From the NCBI GenBank assembly GCA_009827205.1, contig WUAK01000056.1, positions 1 through 12,298 of the forward strand: a stretch of 12,298 bases of DNA, written 5' to 3'. This DNA comes from Phycisphaeraceae bacterium (GTDB taxonomy: Bacteria; Planctomycetota; Phycisphaerae; Phycisphaerales; UBA1924). Below, piece by piece: positions 1 to 6,986 of the stretch. Under the pieces are notes generated by a model that saw only the letters and a program-made list of their open reading frames with translations, did not search any database and was not told the DNA's origin. How positions within the stretch are numbered: position 1 is the first letter of the stretch; every line of letters starts with the position of its first letter. The position numbers and the translations under genes were made by a program.

Positions 1-279
1 AACCGCTTCGGTCACGATCGAACGCAGATCGTCCTCGCTCACCGTCCTGCCGCTGACGATGATCGCACCGTCGGCCTGCACATTCACAATCAGCTCGCGC
101 AGCGTCACGGAGATGGGCCCCCCGCTCTCTGCTTCAGGGAGTGCGATCTGCATCTCGCGCTCGGACTGCTGAAATGTCGTCGCAACAAGGAAGAAGATCA
201 GCAGCAGGAACACGATATCGATGATCGGCGTCAGCTCGATCGAGGGTGTTGTGTCAGAGGCTTTGGCTTTCAGTAGCAT
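1..279 (-). CDS. exbD: ExbD/TolR-family biopolymer transport protein, partial
   Basis: The first 93 codons are present and the gene runs off the left edge. ExbD/TolR proteins are single-pass inner-membrane proteins that work with ExbB/TolQ to turn proton flow into mechanical work on periplasmic or outer-membrane partners. Seen here: a short cytoplasmic N-terminus, then LTPIIDIVFLLLIFFLV at residues 16-32. This holds the one conserved membrane aspartate, Asp21, which in the family is the proton-carrying residue. A periplasmic domain begins after residue 40. The ATG at 279 has AAGGAA about 5 bases upstream and follows the ExbB stop by only 10 bases, so the two are almost certainly co-transcribed. 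ExbD versus TolR cannot be separated on this fragment. Confidence 0.93.
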   Translation of the reverse strand, partial: MLLKAKASDTTPSIELTPIIDIVFLLLIFFLVATTFQQSEREMQIALPEAESGGPISVTLRELIVNVQADGAIIVSGRTVSEDDLRSIVTEAV

Positions 280-289
280 CGGAGTTCCT

Positions 290-1066
290 TCAGCCGATCG
301 CGCCGCCGCGAACCGCGAACGGCTCAGCGACCACGCCCTCGTGATCTTCGTCGGTCACATCGTCAGCCTGACCCGTCGCCTTTGCGATCGACTCAACCGC
401 GTCCAGACAGACCGCGTCCATCTCGCGAGTGAGATTCTCGATCCTCCCACTGAACCAGTGGTAGATCACGAGTGCAGGGATCGCCACGACGAGCCCAGCA
501 GCGGTGGTGATCATCGCCTCGTAGATGCCCTCTGCAAGCAGTTCTGTCTTGCCAAGCGCCTCGCCCGAGAGCGCGACAGTTTGGAACGCTTTAATCATGC
601 CAAATATCGTGCCCACAAGACCCAACAGCGGCGCGATCGCCGCGACAACAGAGAGTGCCCTGAGCCTCCGACGGAGCATAAAGATCTCGTGCTCTCCCGA
701 CGCGACCATGTGCTTCTCGACAGACTCCATCGGTCGGCCGATACGCTCGACACCGCCGAGAACAGTTCTCCCGATCGGGCTGTCTGACTGCTTGCAGTAG
801 TTGACCGCCTCGTCTCTTCCCCTTTCACCGCGTTCGAGAACCGGCCAGAGACCAGAAGCGAATCCGTCCGGGATAACCTGCTTCTTGCGGAGCACAATCG
901 CGCGTTCGACCGCGACGGTCACAATCACAAGCGAACAGATCGCGATGGGCACCATCATCCAGCCGCCCTTGACCGCGAAATCCCAGACCGAGTTTACCGC
1001 GACATCCGCAACCTCATTCGAAGCCGCCTCCTGCGCGAGTGTGTAGAGCATCACCGTATCCACCAC
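290..1066 (-). CDS. exbB: MotA/TolQ/ExbB-family proton channel protein
   Basis: A 258-residue inner-membrane protein of the usual TolQ/ExbB length that forms the proton channel with ExbD. Three membrane segments are visible: about residues 36-56 (WMMVPIAICSLVIVTVAVE), 136-160 (ALSVVAAIAPLLGLVGTIFG) and 182-204. The second and third carry the family signatures, LLGLVGTIFGMI and AMITTAAGLVVAIPALV. The large loop between segments 1 and 2 is cytoplasmic, as in ExbB. I chose GTG at 1066 because AAAGGAA ends 4 bases before it. A second GTG follows at once (1063), and an out-of-frame ATG overlaps the first GTG. The first in-frame ATG (1051) is too far from the ribosome site. The gene starts 15 bases after the TPR stop, so it is the middle gene of an operon. 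The acidic C-terminal tail after about residue 233 is not a family feature. Confidence 0.95.
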   Translation of the reverse strand: MVDTVMLYTLAQEAASNEVADVAVNSVWDFAVKGGWMMVPIAICSLVIVTVAVERAIVLRKKQVIPDGFASGLWPVLERGERGRDEAVNYCKQSDSPIGRTVLGGVERIGRPMESVEKHMVASGEHEIFMLRRRLRALSVVAAIAPLLGLVGTIFGMIKAFQTVALSGEALGKTELLAEGIYEAMITTAAGLVVAIPALVIYHWFSGRIENLTREMDAVCLDAVESIAKATGQADDVTDEDHEGVVAEPFAVRGGAIG

Positions 1067-1081
1067 ATCGTTCCTTTCTGA

Positions 1082-4000
1082 TTAACCGCCATGCTCAAGA
1101 CGCGGCGTCAGCCTGTCGAGCCTGCGTTCAGACATCGTTGCCCAATCGGTCTCGTTGAATCGATCGATCACATCCGTATATTGCTTGATTGCGTCGTCGG
1201 TCCGATCGAGCTCCTCGAAGCACCGCCCCGCTTCATACAGCGCCGCAGCGCTCCACTGCGGGTACGCATAAACGAGATCCACACGCAGGAACGCCCTGAC
1301 CGCCTCCTCGTGATCCTCCTGAGCAAACAGGCACTCACCGATCTGGAACTGCGCTCTCGCGGCGGTTTCACCATCATGCGATTCGACAACCTCGATGTAC
1401 CCCTCGATCGCCTCGTCGTGACGTCCCTGATTCTCTTTCGCCCAGGAACTACCGAAGAGTGCTAGGTATGCGCGGTCATCATCCGGATATTCGTCGAGGA
1501 AATCCTGATACAGCTCTTCCGCCCTCGCCCAGTACTGCAGCCCACCGAATACCTCACCGAGCCTGAGCACCGCGACTGGCCTGATCGAATCGTCATCGAA
1601 ATCCCCCGCGATCTCAAACAACGCCTGTGCTTCTGAGAGCTTCCCGAGAAACAGATTCGACTCACCCGCGAGCATGGCAGCCGAAGCACTCAGCCTGTCA
1701 GCCGGCTCACGCACGGCAAGCGGGTACAGCGCATCGATGGCCTGGATGTGTTCATCTAATGCCCGCGCGCTCACACCTAGTCTGTACCGCGACTGCTCGA
1801 CGACCAATGGGTCTACTTCTTCTGTGTCGAGAAGCACGTTTGCGCAGTAATTCGCAGCGTCCTGATATCGCTCTTGCGACATAGCCAAGACAGCGAGTTC
1901 GAGTCCTGTATGCGCGGCGAGTCGGCTCTCTGGATAGCTGCTGATGAGAGCTTCGAAGGAAGCTTCTGCATCATCAGGTCGTTCGAGCTCAACGAGCGAT
2001 CGACCTCGCTCGTAGAAGACAGTCGCCGCGGTCTGATCATCGAGATCAGAGAGCATGTCCCGCGACCGCTCTACCTCATCCGAGAGCTCTGCAGCAAGCT
2101 CGTGGTCTCCCGCGCGCGATGCAGCAATCACACCGAGCGCTCTTGCATGATTACGGACCGATGAATCACCAGCATTATCAGCGAGGTTCCCAAGAACTTG
2201 CAGTGCTTCCTCGTACGATCCTGCTGATAGAAGGGCTCTGCCTTGCTCGAGAACCGTCGCGTTGGCGAGTTCACCACCAGAAGATTCCGCGGCCTCGGCA
2301 AAGTAGTCAGCCGCCCTTGCATCGTCCCCAGCCTCGCGCGCCAATTGCGCCAGCTGACGAAGCGCATAGCCTGCGACATCTTCATCACCGAGCCTCGAAG
2401 CGCGTTCGAACGATCGTGCAGCGTTCTCACGGTCCTCAAGTTCGAGTTGCACAAGCCCGAGCTCATACGCGGCGCGTGCGCTGGTTTCGTCATCAGTCCC
2501 TGCGGCAAGAACCTCTTCGAAGACTCTGGCAGCCGCTCGGCGGTCGCCGGCCTTGGCGTGAGACAGCCCTAGACGCAGAGCAGATCCGCTCCACGATGGC
2601 GCGTCCGTCCCGAGTTCGACATATCGCCCGAGCCATTCAGCGGCTTCATTCCATCGCTCGGCGTTGTACGCCATATCGCCCAGAGCGAGCAGGCCTGCCT
2701 TGTATTGCTCGATGTCCTGCGTGGTCTCGAATAGGTCGCGAAGCGTCTGTGAAGCAGCATCGGTCTCACCGATCTGTCGCAAGCTCATACCAAGCCTGTA
2801 TTCAACAATGCTCTCGAGCTTGTGACCCTCGGGGATCTCATCGGAGAGCCTTGCGAACTGACGTGCCGAGTTTGGATACTCTCCTTGTTGGTACGCGCTC
2901 TCGGCTGAGAGGAATCTCGCCTGGATCGCCGAGTCTCCTTCTAGTCCGTCCGCGGCTTCCTCAGCTAGCCTGCTCGCTGTTGTCTGGTCGTCTGCATTCT
3001 GAGCAAACGAAGCCGCCGCGAGGAGCGCCTGGCTTTCAAGAGAGTGACCCCGGAACTGTTCCTTGAACCCACGCAGCGTTCGAATCGCTTCCTCATGATC
3101 ACCGGCCTTGCCCTGCGCGATACCAAGCTCGTAGGTCATCTCCGGGAGCAACTCAGATCGTGAGTATTCTTCGACGGCGTCCGCAAGTAGATCGGCAGCG
3201 CGTCCTGGTTCACCAGACTCTGAGAGCGCTCGCGCTTCCCAGTAAGCCGCGTCATCGTGGAGATCCTCCGGCCCCTCTAACTCGACCTGCCGGAGCGCCC
3301 GAATCGCCGAGTCAAACTCACCTAGCAGCGTCGAGACACGGCCGATCTCAAGATCGAGCCTGCTTTCCGAGCGGTCGTTGAGTGCTCCCCGGCTGATCGA
3401 GTCCAGTACTTCGCGTGCCTCTGTCTGACGGCCAAGGTCAGAGAGCACCTGTGCAGTACCAAGCTTGGCCTCAAACGGCGATGATGACCCGGACTTCGCG
3501 GCTGCCCTCTCATACGCGTTCAACGCCTCATCGAGCCTGCCGATAGCCTGCAGGCTCCGACCCTGCGCCAGAAGCGCCTGTCCTGCCAGGGCAGAACCAC
3601 TCCTTCCGATTCTGCCAAATCTGTCCGCAGCCTCTGCATGACGGCCGAGCTTGGCCTCTGAGAGACCAGCAAAGTATGAGGCTCTTTCACCCGGAGCGCC
3701 CGCAAGCAAACCCTCAAACTCGTCATATGAATCGATCGCCCGGTCAGCCTGCCCTGATCGGTACCACGACTCAACCAGCAATGCCGAGGCCTGTGGCATC
3801 AACTGGTGAGAATCATGGCGTCTGGTCGCCCGCTCAAGGAGCGCCGCCGCTTCGCGAGGCTCTCCTAGAGCAAGCCTGCTCTGAGCCGAAAGCAGCGAAG
3901 ACTCCATCGCGAACTGGAAACGATTCTGGCCAAGCACCGGCTCGAGCGCTTCGACGACCTCCTGGTGCCGCCCCAACCGGCTCGCGGCGACGGCCAAACC

Positions 4001-4216
4001 GTACCTCGCCTGATCCACCAACTCGTGATCTGGGTAGCGATCGATGAACCGCTCATACTCCTCGATCGCCAGGTCATCCAGACCCCGGCTGAGCATGCCC
4101 GACGCGGCGTTGTAAGTATCGACGGGTTGTCTCGAATCTTGCGCCTGAATCGGCAACGCGCACGCGAGCCAGGCGACAGCGACGATCAGGTGAGTAAGCA
4201 CACGACTCTTTTTCAT
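1082..4216 (-). CDS. Very long exported tetratricopeptide-repeat (TPR) protein
   Basis: A 1044-residue protein with a typical signal peptide (MKKSRV basic start, hydrophobic residues 8-22, likely cleavage after ALPIQAQ), so it should be periplasmic. The rest is an almost unbroken array of TPR-like helical hairpins about 34-40 residues long, with the A-x-x-x-Y/F-x-x-A pattern. Examples are EYERFIDRYPDHELVDQARYG near residue 53 and ALYEAGRCFEELDRTDDAIK near residue 1000. The composition is strongly acidic. The C-terminal units resemble the YbgF/CpoB type of TPR. There is no enzyme domain and no second membrane segment. GGGAG lies 8 bases before the ATG. The gene leads an operon with exbB and exbD, so a scaffold or partner role for the proton-driven complex is likely, by analogy with CpoB beside TolQR. 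The exact function is unknown. The repeats are diverged at DNA level. Confidence 0.9.
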   Translation of the reverse strand: MKKSRVLTHLIVAVAWLACALPIQAQDSRQPVDTYNAASGMLSRGLDDLAIEEYERFIDRYPDHELVDQARYGLAVAASRLGRHQEVVEALEPVLGQNRFQFAMESSLLSAQSRLALGEPREAAALLERATRRHDSHQLMPQASALLVESWYRSGQADRAIDSYDEFEGLLAGAPGERASYFAGLSEAKLGRHAEAADRFGRIGRSGSALAGQALLAQGRSLQAIGRLDEALNAYERAAAKSGSSSPFEAKLGTAQVLSDLGRQTEAREVLDSISRGALNDRSESRLDLEIGRVSTLLGEFDSAIRALRQVELEGPEDLHDDAAYWEARALSESGEPGRAADLLADAVEEYSRSELLPEMTYELGIAQGKAGDHEEAIRTLRGFKEQFRGHSLESQALLAAASFAQNADDQTTASRLAEEAADGLEGDSAIQARFLSAESAYQQGEYPNSARQFARLSDEIPEGHKLESIVEYRLGMSLRQIGETDAASQTLRDLFETTQDIEQYKAGLLALGDMAYNAERWNEAAEWLGRYVELGTDAPSWSGSALRLGLSHAKAGDRRAAARVFEEVLAAGTDDETSARAAYELGLVQLELEDRENAARSFERASRLGDEDVAGYALRQLAQLAREAGDDARAADYFAEAAESSGGELANATVLEQGRALLSAGSYEEALQVLGNLADNAGDSSVRNHARALGVIAASRAGDHELAAELSDEVERSRDMLSDLDDQTAATVFYERGRSLVELERPDDAEASFEALISSYPESRLAAHTGLELAVLAMSQERYQDAANYCANVLLDTEEVDPLVVEQSRYRLGVSARALDEHIQAIDALYPLAVREPADRLSASAAMLAGESNLFLGKLSEAQALFEIAGDFDDDSIRPVAVLRLGEVFGGLQYWARAEELYQDFLDEYPDDDRAYLALFGSSWAKENQGRHDEAIEGYIEVVESHDGETAARAQFQIGECLFAQEDHEEAVRAFLRVDLVYAYPQWSAAALYEAGRCFEELDRTDDAIKQYTDVIDRFNETDWATMSERRLDRLTPRLEHGG

Positions 4217-4347
4217 TTCTGGAGCTCCCGAACCGCAGGATGCGCCACCCGCGACAGCCCGTCATCTTTGCTCGAACCGTTTCTTTCGTTGGGAGCCCGA
4301 GGGTATTCGTTGCAGGGGCTTACCCAATAAATTCAATTTTCTTTTGT

Positions 4348-4374
4348 GATATAAATATCTGCGCGGCGAAACAA
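4348..4374 (-). promoter_or_regulatory. Possible promoter of the TPR-exbB-exbD operon
   Basis: On the minus strand TTGTTT (4374-4369) is followed after 15 bases by TATATC (4353-4348), inside the only AT-rich stretch upstream of the operon. The spacing is short and the boxes are imperfect. The location is more convincing than the exact hexamers. The GATAT-AA-ATATC near-palindrome (4348-4359) overlaps the presumed -10 box and could be a protein site. Confidence 0.25.
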
Positions 4375-4535
4375 GCCGGATTCACCGGCCAACCGATCCG
4401 TATCCACGCTGTTCGGCACAGGGTCGGCCCACCACCGATCTCGCCCGTCCCATGGTGACACCACCTTACCGCGATCGGGCTTCGACGCCAACCCGTTCTG
4501 CCCGATCCTTGCCCCAAGCCTGCATTCTGCAACGA

Positions 4536-4564
4536 CAAACCCCTCGGACCGGGAGTCCGAGGGG
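4536..4564 (-). terminator. Rho-independent terminator of the PEP-CTERM-like gene
   Basis: A perfect ten-base-pair stem, CCCCTCGGAC (4540-4549) with GTCCGAGGGG (4555-4564), encloses a five-base loop. Read on the minus strand it is followed by TTTGTCG. It sits about 80 bases after the stop codon at 4642. Read on the plus strand it is followed by CTGATTTT, but no plus-strand gene lies to its left. Confidence 0.8.
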
Positions 4565-4641
4565 CTGATTTTGCGCGATGCGACCGGCCCCGCCCTCCCT
4601 ACTCACATTCAGGAGGGCGAGACCCGTCACATTGTGATCCG

Positions 4642-5292
4642 TTAGCGTCTGCGTCTTGTGGAACAAAGCCCGCCCGCCGCGAGCAGGGAGAGCGAAGCCG
4701 GTGCCGGGATTGGCCTGATCCGAACGCCGTCGATGCCCATGTATGCCGCGGTGCCCGGGCCACCAGCGAACTGCGAAGCGATGGCAAGCTCGAAGTCGTC
4801 AGCCGGGGCGACAAAGTTCAGTGTGCCGAAGGTCCAGACGATGTCGTCGTCCGCAATAGCCTGCTTCGTGAGCGTGACCGAATCGCCGAACGCGGTCCCG
4901 TCCGCGTAGAAACGCCAGAAACCGTCAGCGCCGACCCACGAGCCTCCGGGTTGCTGGAAGCCAAGGTTGGTGTGCCAGAATTCGATCGTGTAGGACTGCC
5001 CACCGGTGAAGCCGGTCAGATTCTGCGCGATAGCCTCGTTGACGCCCGTGCCGGTCGAGCCGCCCCGAACGAATGTCCCGCCGTTGGGTGAGAGCACCCA
5101 TGGGTTGCCGGTGCTGTTGAAGGGCCCCGTAGCGTCGCAGGTATCCGCCGAACCCGACCACGCAAACCAATCAGTTGGGATGTTGCCCGCCCCGACAGGC
5201 CCGGTGAGATCTTCATTCAAGACAACCTGTGCTGATGTCGTCGTACAAGCAGCCGTGATAGCAGCAGCAGTGAGTCTCTGATAGGCGTTCAT
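4642..5292 (-). CDS. Exported protein with PEP-CTERM-like sorting tail, function unknown
   Basis: A 216-residue protein with a signal peptide (MNAYQRLTAAAITAACTTTSAQ). Its body is rich in Gly, Thr and aromatic residues and looks like a beta-sandwich (for example SYTIEFWHTNLGF at 100-112 and GADGFWRFYADGTAFGDSV at 121-139). The C-terminus has the three parts of an exosortase substrate: PIPAPAS (194-200), a short hydrophobic stretch LSLLAAGGL, and a basic end STRRRR. By family knowledge such tails direct cleavage and anchoring by an exosortase/archaeosortase-type enzyme; none is encoded in this window. I chose ATG 5292 because GGGAG lies 6-7 bases before it and the signal peptide starts there. 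The open frame continues 30 codons upstream without a signal-like sequence. No enzymatic motif is visible, so a surface or matrix protein is the most that can be said. Confidence 0.82.
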   Translation of the reverse strand: MNAYQRLTAAAITAACTTTSAQVVLNEDLTGPVGAGNIPTDWFAWSGSADTCDATGPFNSTGNPWVLSPNGGTFVRGGSTGTGVNEAIAQNLTGFTGGQSYTIEFWHTNLGFQQPGGSWVGADGFWRFYADGTAFGDSVTLTKQAIADDDIVWTFGTLNFVAPADDFELAIASQFAGGPGTAAYMGIDGVRIRPIPAPASLSLLAAGGLCSTRRRR

Positions 5293-5402
5293 GTGTTTCT
5301 CCCTCAGTCTTGTGATTCCCGCACCCGTGGCGGTCACAAGAACATCCGGAGAACATGGCCGGCAACGACACGCCGGCGGCAAAATTTCTCAGATGAGCGT
5401 TA
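5293..5402 (-). promoter_or_regulatory. Leader between sdaA and the PEP-CTERM-like gene, with two inverted repeats
   Basis: This 110-base gap must hold the end of sdaA and probably the promoter of the next gene. One inverted repeat is CTTGTGA (5309-5315) with TCACAAG (5334-5340), extended inside by CCGC (5319-5322) with GCGG (5330-5333); it ends about 17 bases before the start codon. The other is GCCGGC (5358-5363) repeated at 5372-5377, a self-complementary pair without a T tract on the minus strand, so it is not a clear sdaA terminator. No convincing promoter hexamers were found. Confidence 0.4.
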
Positions 5403-6836
5403 TCAGCACTCTGGAACTCGCACGCTCACATTGAGAGCGAGCCCACCCTCGGCGGTTTCCTTGTACTTGGTGGCCATATCCTGGGCGGTCTCCCACATCG
5501 TCTTGATGACGTCATCAAGCGACACCCGAGCCTCGGACGGATCGCTGCCGATGGCTATATTCGCCGCAGTAATCGCCTTGATCGCCCCCATCGTGTTCCG
5601 CTCGATACAGGGGATCTGGACCAGGCCCCCCGCTGGATCACATGTCAGCCCGAGATGGTGCTCCATTGCGATCTCAGATGCCATCAAACACTGCTCGACA
5701 GTCCCGCCCAGACAATGCGCCAGGCCAGCCGCTGCCATCGCGCTCGAAACCCCGATCTCGGCCTGGCACCCACCCATCGCCGCAGAGATCGTGGCTCCCT
5801 TCTTGAACAGACTCCCGATCTCGCCCGCCGTGAGCAGGAAGTCGATCACACCCTGCTCATCTGAGTCCTCGTAGAAGCACCAGTAGTACATGAGCACCGC
5901 CGGTATAACACCAGCAGCTCCGTTCGTCGGCGCTGTCACGACGCGCCCGAAGCACGCGTTCTCTTCGTTGACTGCGAGCGCAAAGGTGCTGACCCAGCGG
6001 TTGATCTTGGTGAAGTCGTTCGTGCTCTTGGCAATCGATCCGAGCCACTGCTCGATCGTTGCCTCGGGAGTATTCCCAGGGACATCGCCCAGCATCTTCC
6101 TATTCATTCTGGCTGCTCGCCGAACAACATCGAGCCCGCCAGGCAGCGTCCCCTCAGTGTGACACCCACGGTAGATGCTCTCGAGCATCACACGCCACAT
6201 GTTGACAAGGCCCTTCTCGGTCTCCTGCTCTGATTGCCATACAAGTTCGTTCTGCATCACCAGCTGCGGGATCGACCAGTCCCTTTCCTCACAGATCCTG
6301 CTGATCTGCTCCGCCCGTTCGATCGGGAAGGGCAACTCGACGCTCCTGTGTTCATTGGGCTGGTAGTCCTCCTGCACAACAAACCCACCGCCGACTGAGA
6401 AATATGTCTCTTCAAGTTCGGTGCCGCTCTCAAGATATCCCGTGAACCTGATGCCGTTCGTGTGGTAATCAAGCCGCTCGTCCATGTGATAGACAAGATC
6501 CTCGGCAAGGCTGAATGCTACTTCACGCTCTCCACCGAGCCTCAACACACCAGAGGCGGCTATTGCGCTCGCCCGATCTTCAACACCAACCGTGCTGCAT
6601 GTCCTGAAGTCCTCGCCAGCAAGCGCAAGAATCACAGCGACCCCTGTCCCGTGACCACGCCCAGTCTTCGCGAGAGATCCGTACAGATCAGCTTTGACAC
6701 GTACCACCTGCTCAAACTCACCCGAACTCCGCAGCTGACTGAGAAACTTCTGAGCGGCTCGCCAGGGCCCCAGCGTGTGCGAACTGGAGGGGCCGATCCC
6801 AATCTTGAATATGTCGAAGACGCTGATGGGTTCCAT
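5403..6836 (-). CDS. sdaA: L-serine dehydratase, single-chain iron-sulfur type
   Basis: This enzyme (L-serine ammonia-lyase) converts L-serine to pyruvate and ammonia in the cytoplasm with a [4Fe-4S] cluster instead of PLP. From ATG 6836 the protein has 477 residues, close to the usual 450-460. The N-terminal beta domain opens with ISVFDIFKIGIGPSSSHTLGP (4-24), and the alpha domain includes TAPTNGAAGVIPAV (301-314). Likely cluster ligands are Cys357 (GGCQAEIG), Cys399 (TCDPAGG) and Cys410 (IPCIERN). The last residue, Cys477, matches the C-terminal cysteine that reaches into the active site in the Legionella enzyme. Family alignment of ISVFDIF favours ATG 6836, although no clear ribosome site precedes it. 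An in-frame TTG at 6878, overlapping the stop of the small upstream ORF as TTGA, would add 14 residues. It lies downstream of tsaD and the release-factor-like gene on the same strand. Confidence 0.96.
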   Translation of the reverse strand: MEPISVFDIFKIGIGPSSSHTLGPWRAAQKFLSQLRSSGEFEQVVRVKADLYGSLAKTGRGHGTGVAVILALAGEDFRTCSTVGVEDRASAIAASGVLRLGGEREVAFSLAEDLVYHMDERLDYHTNGIRFTGYLESGTELEETYFSVGGGFVVQEDYQPNEHRSVELPFPIERAEQISRICEERDWSIPQLVMQNELVWQSEQETEKGLVNMWRVMLESIYRGCHTEGTLPGGLDVVRRAARMNRKMLGDVPGNTPEATIEQWLGSIAKSTNDFTKINRWVSTFALAVNEENACFGRVVTAPTNGAAGVIPAVLMYYWCFYEDSDEQGVIDFLLTAGEIGSLFKKGATISAAMGGCQAEIGVSSAMAAAGLAHCLGGTVEQCLMASEIAMEHHLGLTCDPAGGLVQIPCIERNTMGAIKAITAANIAIGSDPSEARVSLDDVIKTMWETAQDMATKYKETAEGGLALNVSVRVPEC

Positions 6837-6874
6837 TGCCGGATTGTTGCCAGTACAAGCCCCGCTTTCACTGG

Positions 6875-6982
6875 TCAACCTGCGAATAGGTGCGCAGCTA
6901 GGGAGAGTTCTGCTCCGCTGCTTCCCTGAAGCGTGTACTTCTTCAGAGTCTCGTTGAACGTTGTGACCTTGGCAGCAGTCAT
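6875..6982 (-). CDS. Possible 35-aa small protein or leader peptide between the GGQ protein gene and sdaA
   Basis: An ATG four bases after the release-factor-like stop opens a 35-codon frame that starts MTAAKVTTFNETLKKY and ends SLAAHLFAG, then TGA. The segment GGGTAGGG just before the ATG could act as a ribosome site. It fills most of the 150-base gap between two real genes. Composition looks protein-like: mixed polar and hydrophobic residues, no Cys or Trp, and an amphipathic pattern. It has no signal peptide and no membrane segment. Its stop overlaps an in-frame TTG of sdaA as TTGA and lies 38 bases before the preferred sdaA ATG. I do not recognise the family. It may be a conserved small protein, a leader peptide coupled to sdaA, or a chance frame. 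Confidence 0.45.
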   Translation of the reverse strand: MTAAKVTTFNETLKKYTLQGSSGAELSLAAHLFAG

Positions 6983-6986
6983 CACC

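Larger units (their letters stand above)
4217..4641. other. 425-base intergenic region: TPR-operon leader/promoter and PEP-CTERM terminator
   Basis: No credible gene on either strand. It holds, from right to left, an inverted repeat (GCCCTCC 4592-4598 / GGAGGGC 4612-4618), the terminator at 4540-4564, a five-pair hairpin GCCGG-ATTCA-CCGGC at 4375-4389, and an AT-rich island at about 4326-4360 that contrasts with the GC-rich surroundings. About 110 bases of untranslated leader could lie between the AT-rich island and the TPR start codon. Confidence 0.6.

Noticed and set aside
221..787. 188-codon plus-strand open frame over exbB/exbD
   Set aside because: It is antisense to two well-recognised membrane protein genes, and the Arg/Asp/His-rich translation has no motif.
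2119..3066. 315-codon open frame on the plus strand inside the TPR gene
   Set aside because: It is antisense to a clear signal-peptide TPR protein. Its translation is Arg/His/Pro-rich without any domain, as expected for the complement of a GC-rich gene.
1082..4216. Tandem DNA repeats in the TPR gene
   Set aside because: The protein repeats are clear, but by eye the DNA units are diverged and I see no near-identical tandem copies.
4240..4538. Short open frames on both strands in the gap before the TPR gene
   Set aside because: They cross the AT-rich promoter-like island and run close to the hairpin, have no ribosome sites and no protein-like composition.
5293..5382. 30-codon upstream extension of the PEP-CTERM-like gene
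   Set aside because: A proper signal peptide and ribosome site start at 5292, and the extension is Pro/Arg/Cys-rich without signal character.
6850..6880. TTGACC as -35 of an sdaA promoter
   Set aside because: At 17 bases spacing the -10 would be TACTGG and at 14-15 TTGTAC or TGTACT, all poor. sdaA is more simply explained by read-through from the upstream genes.
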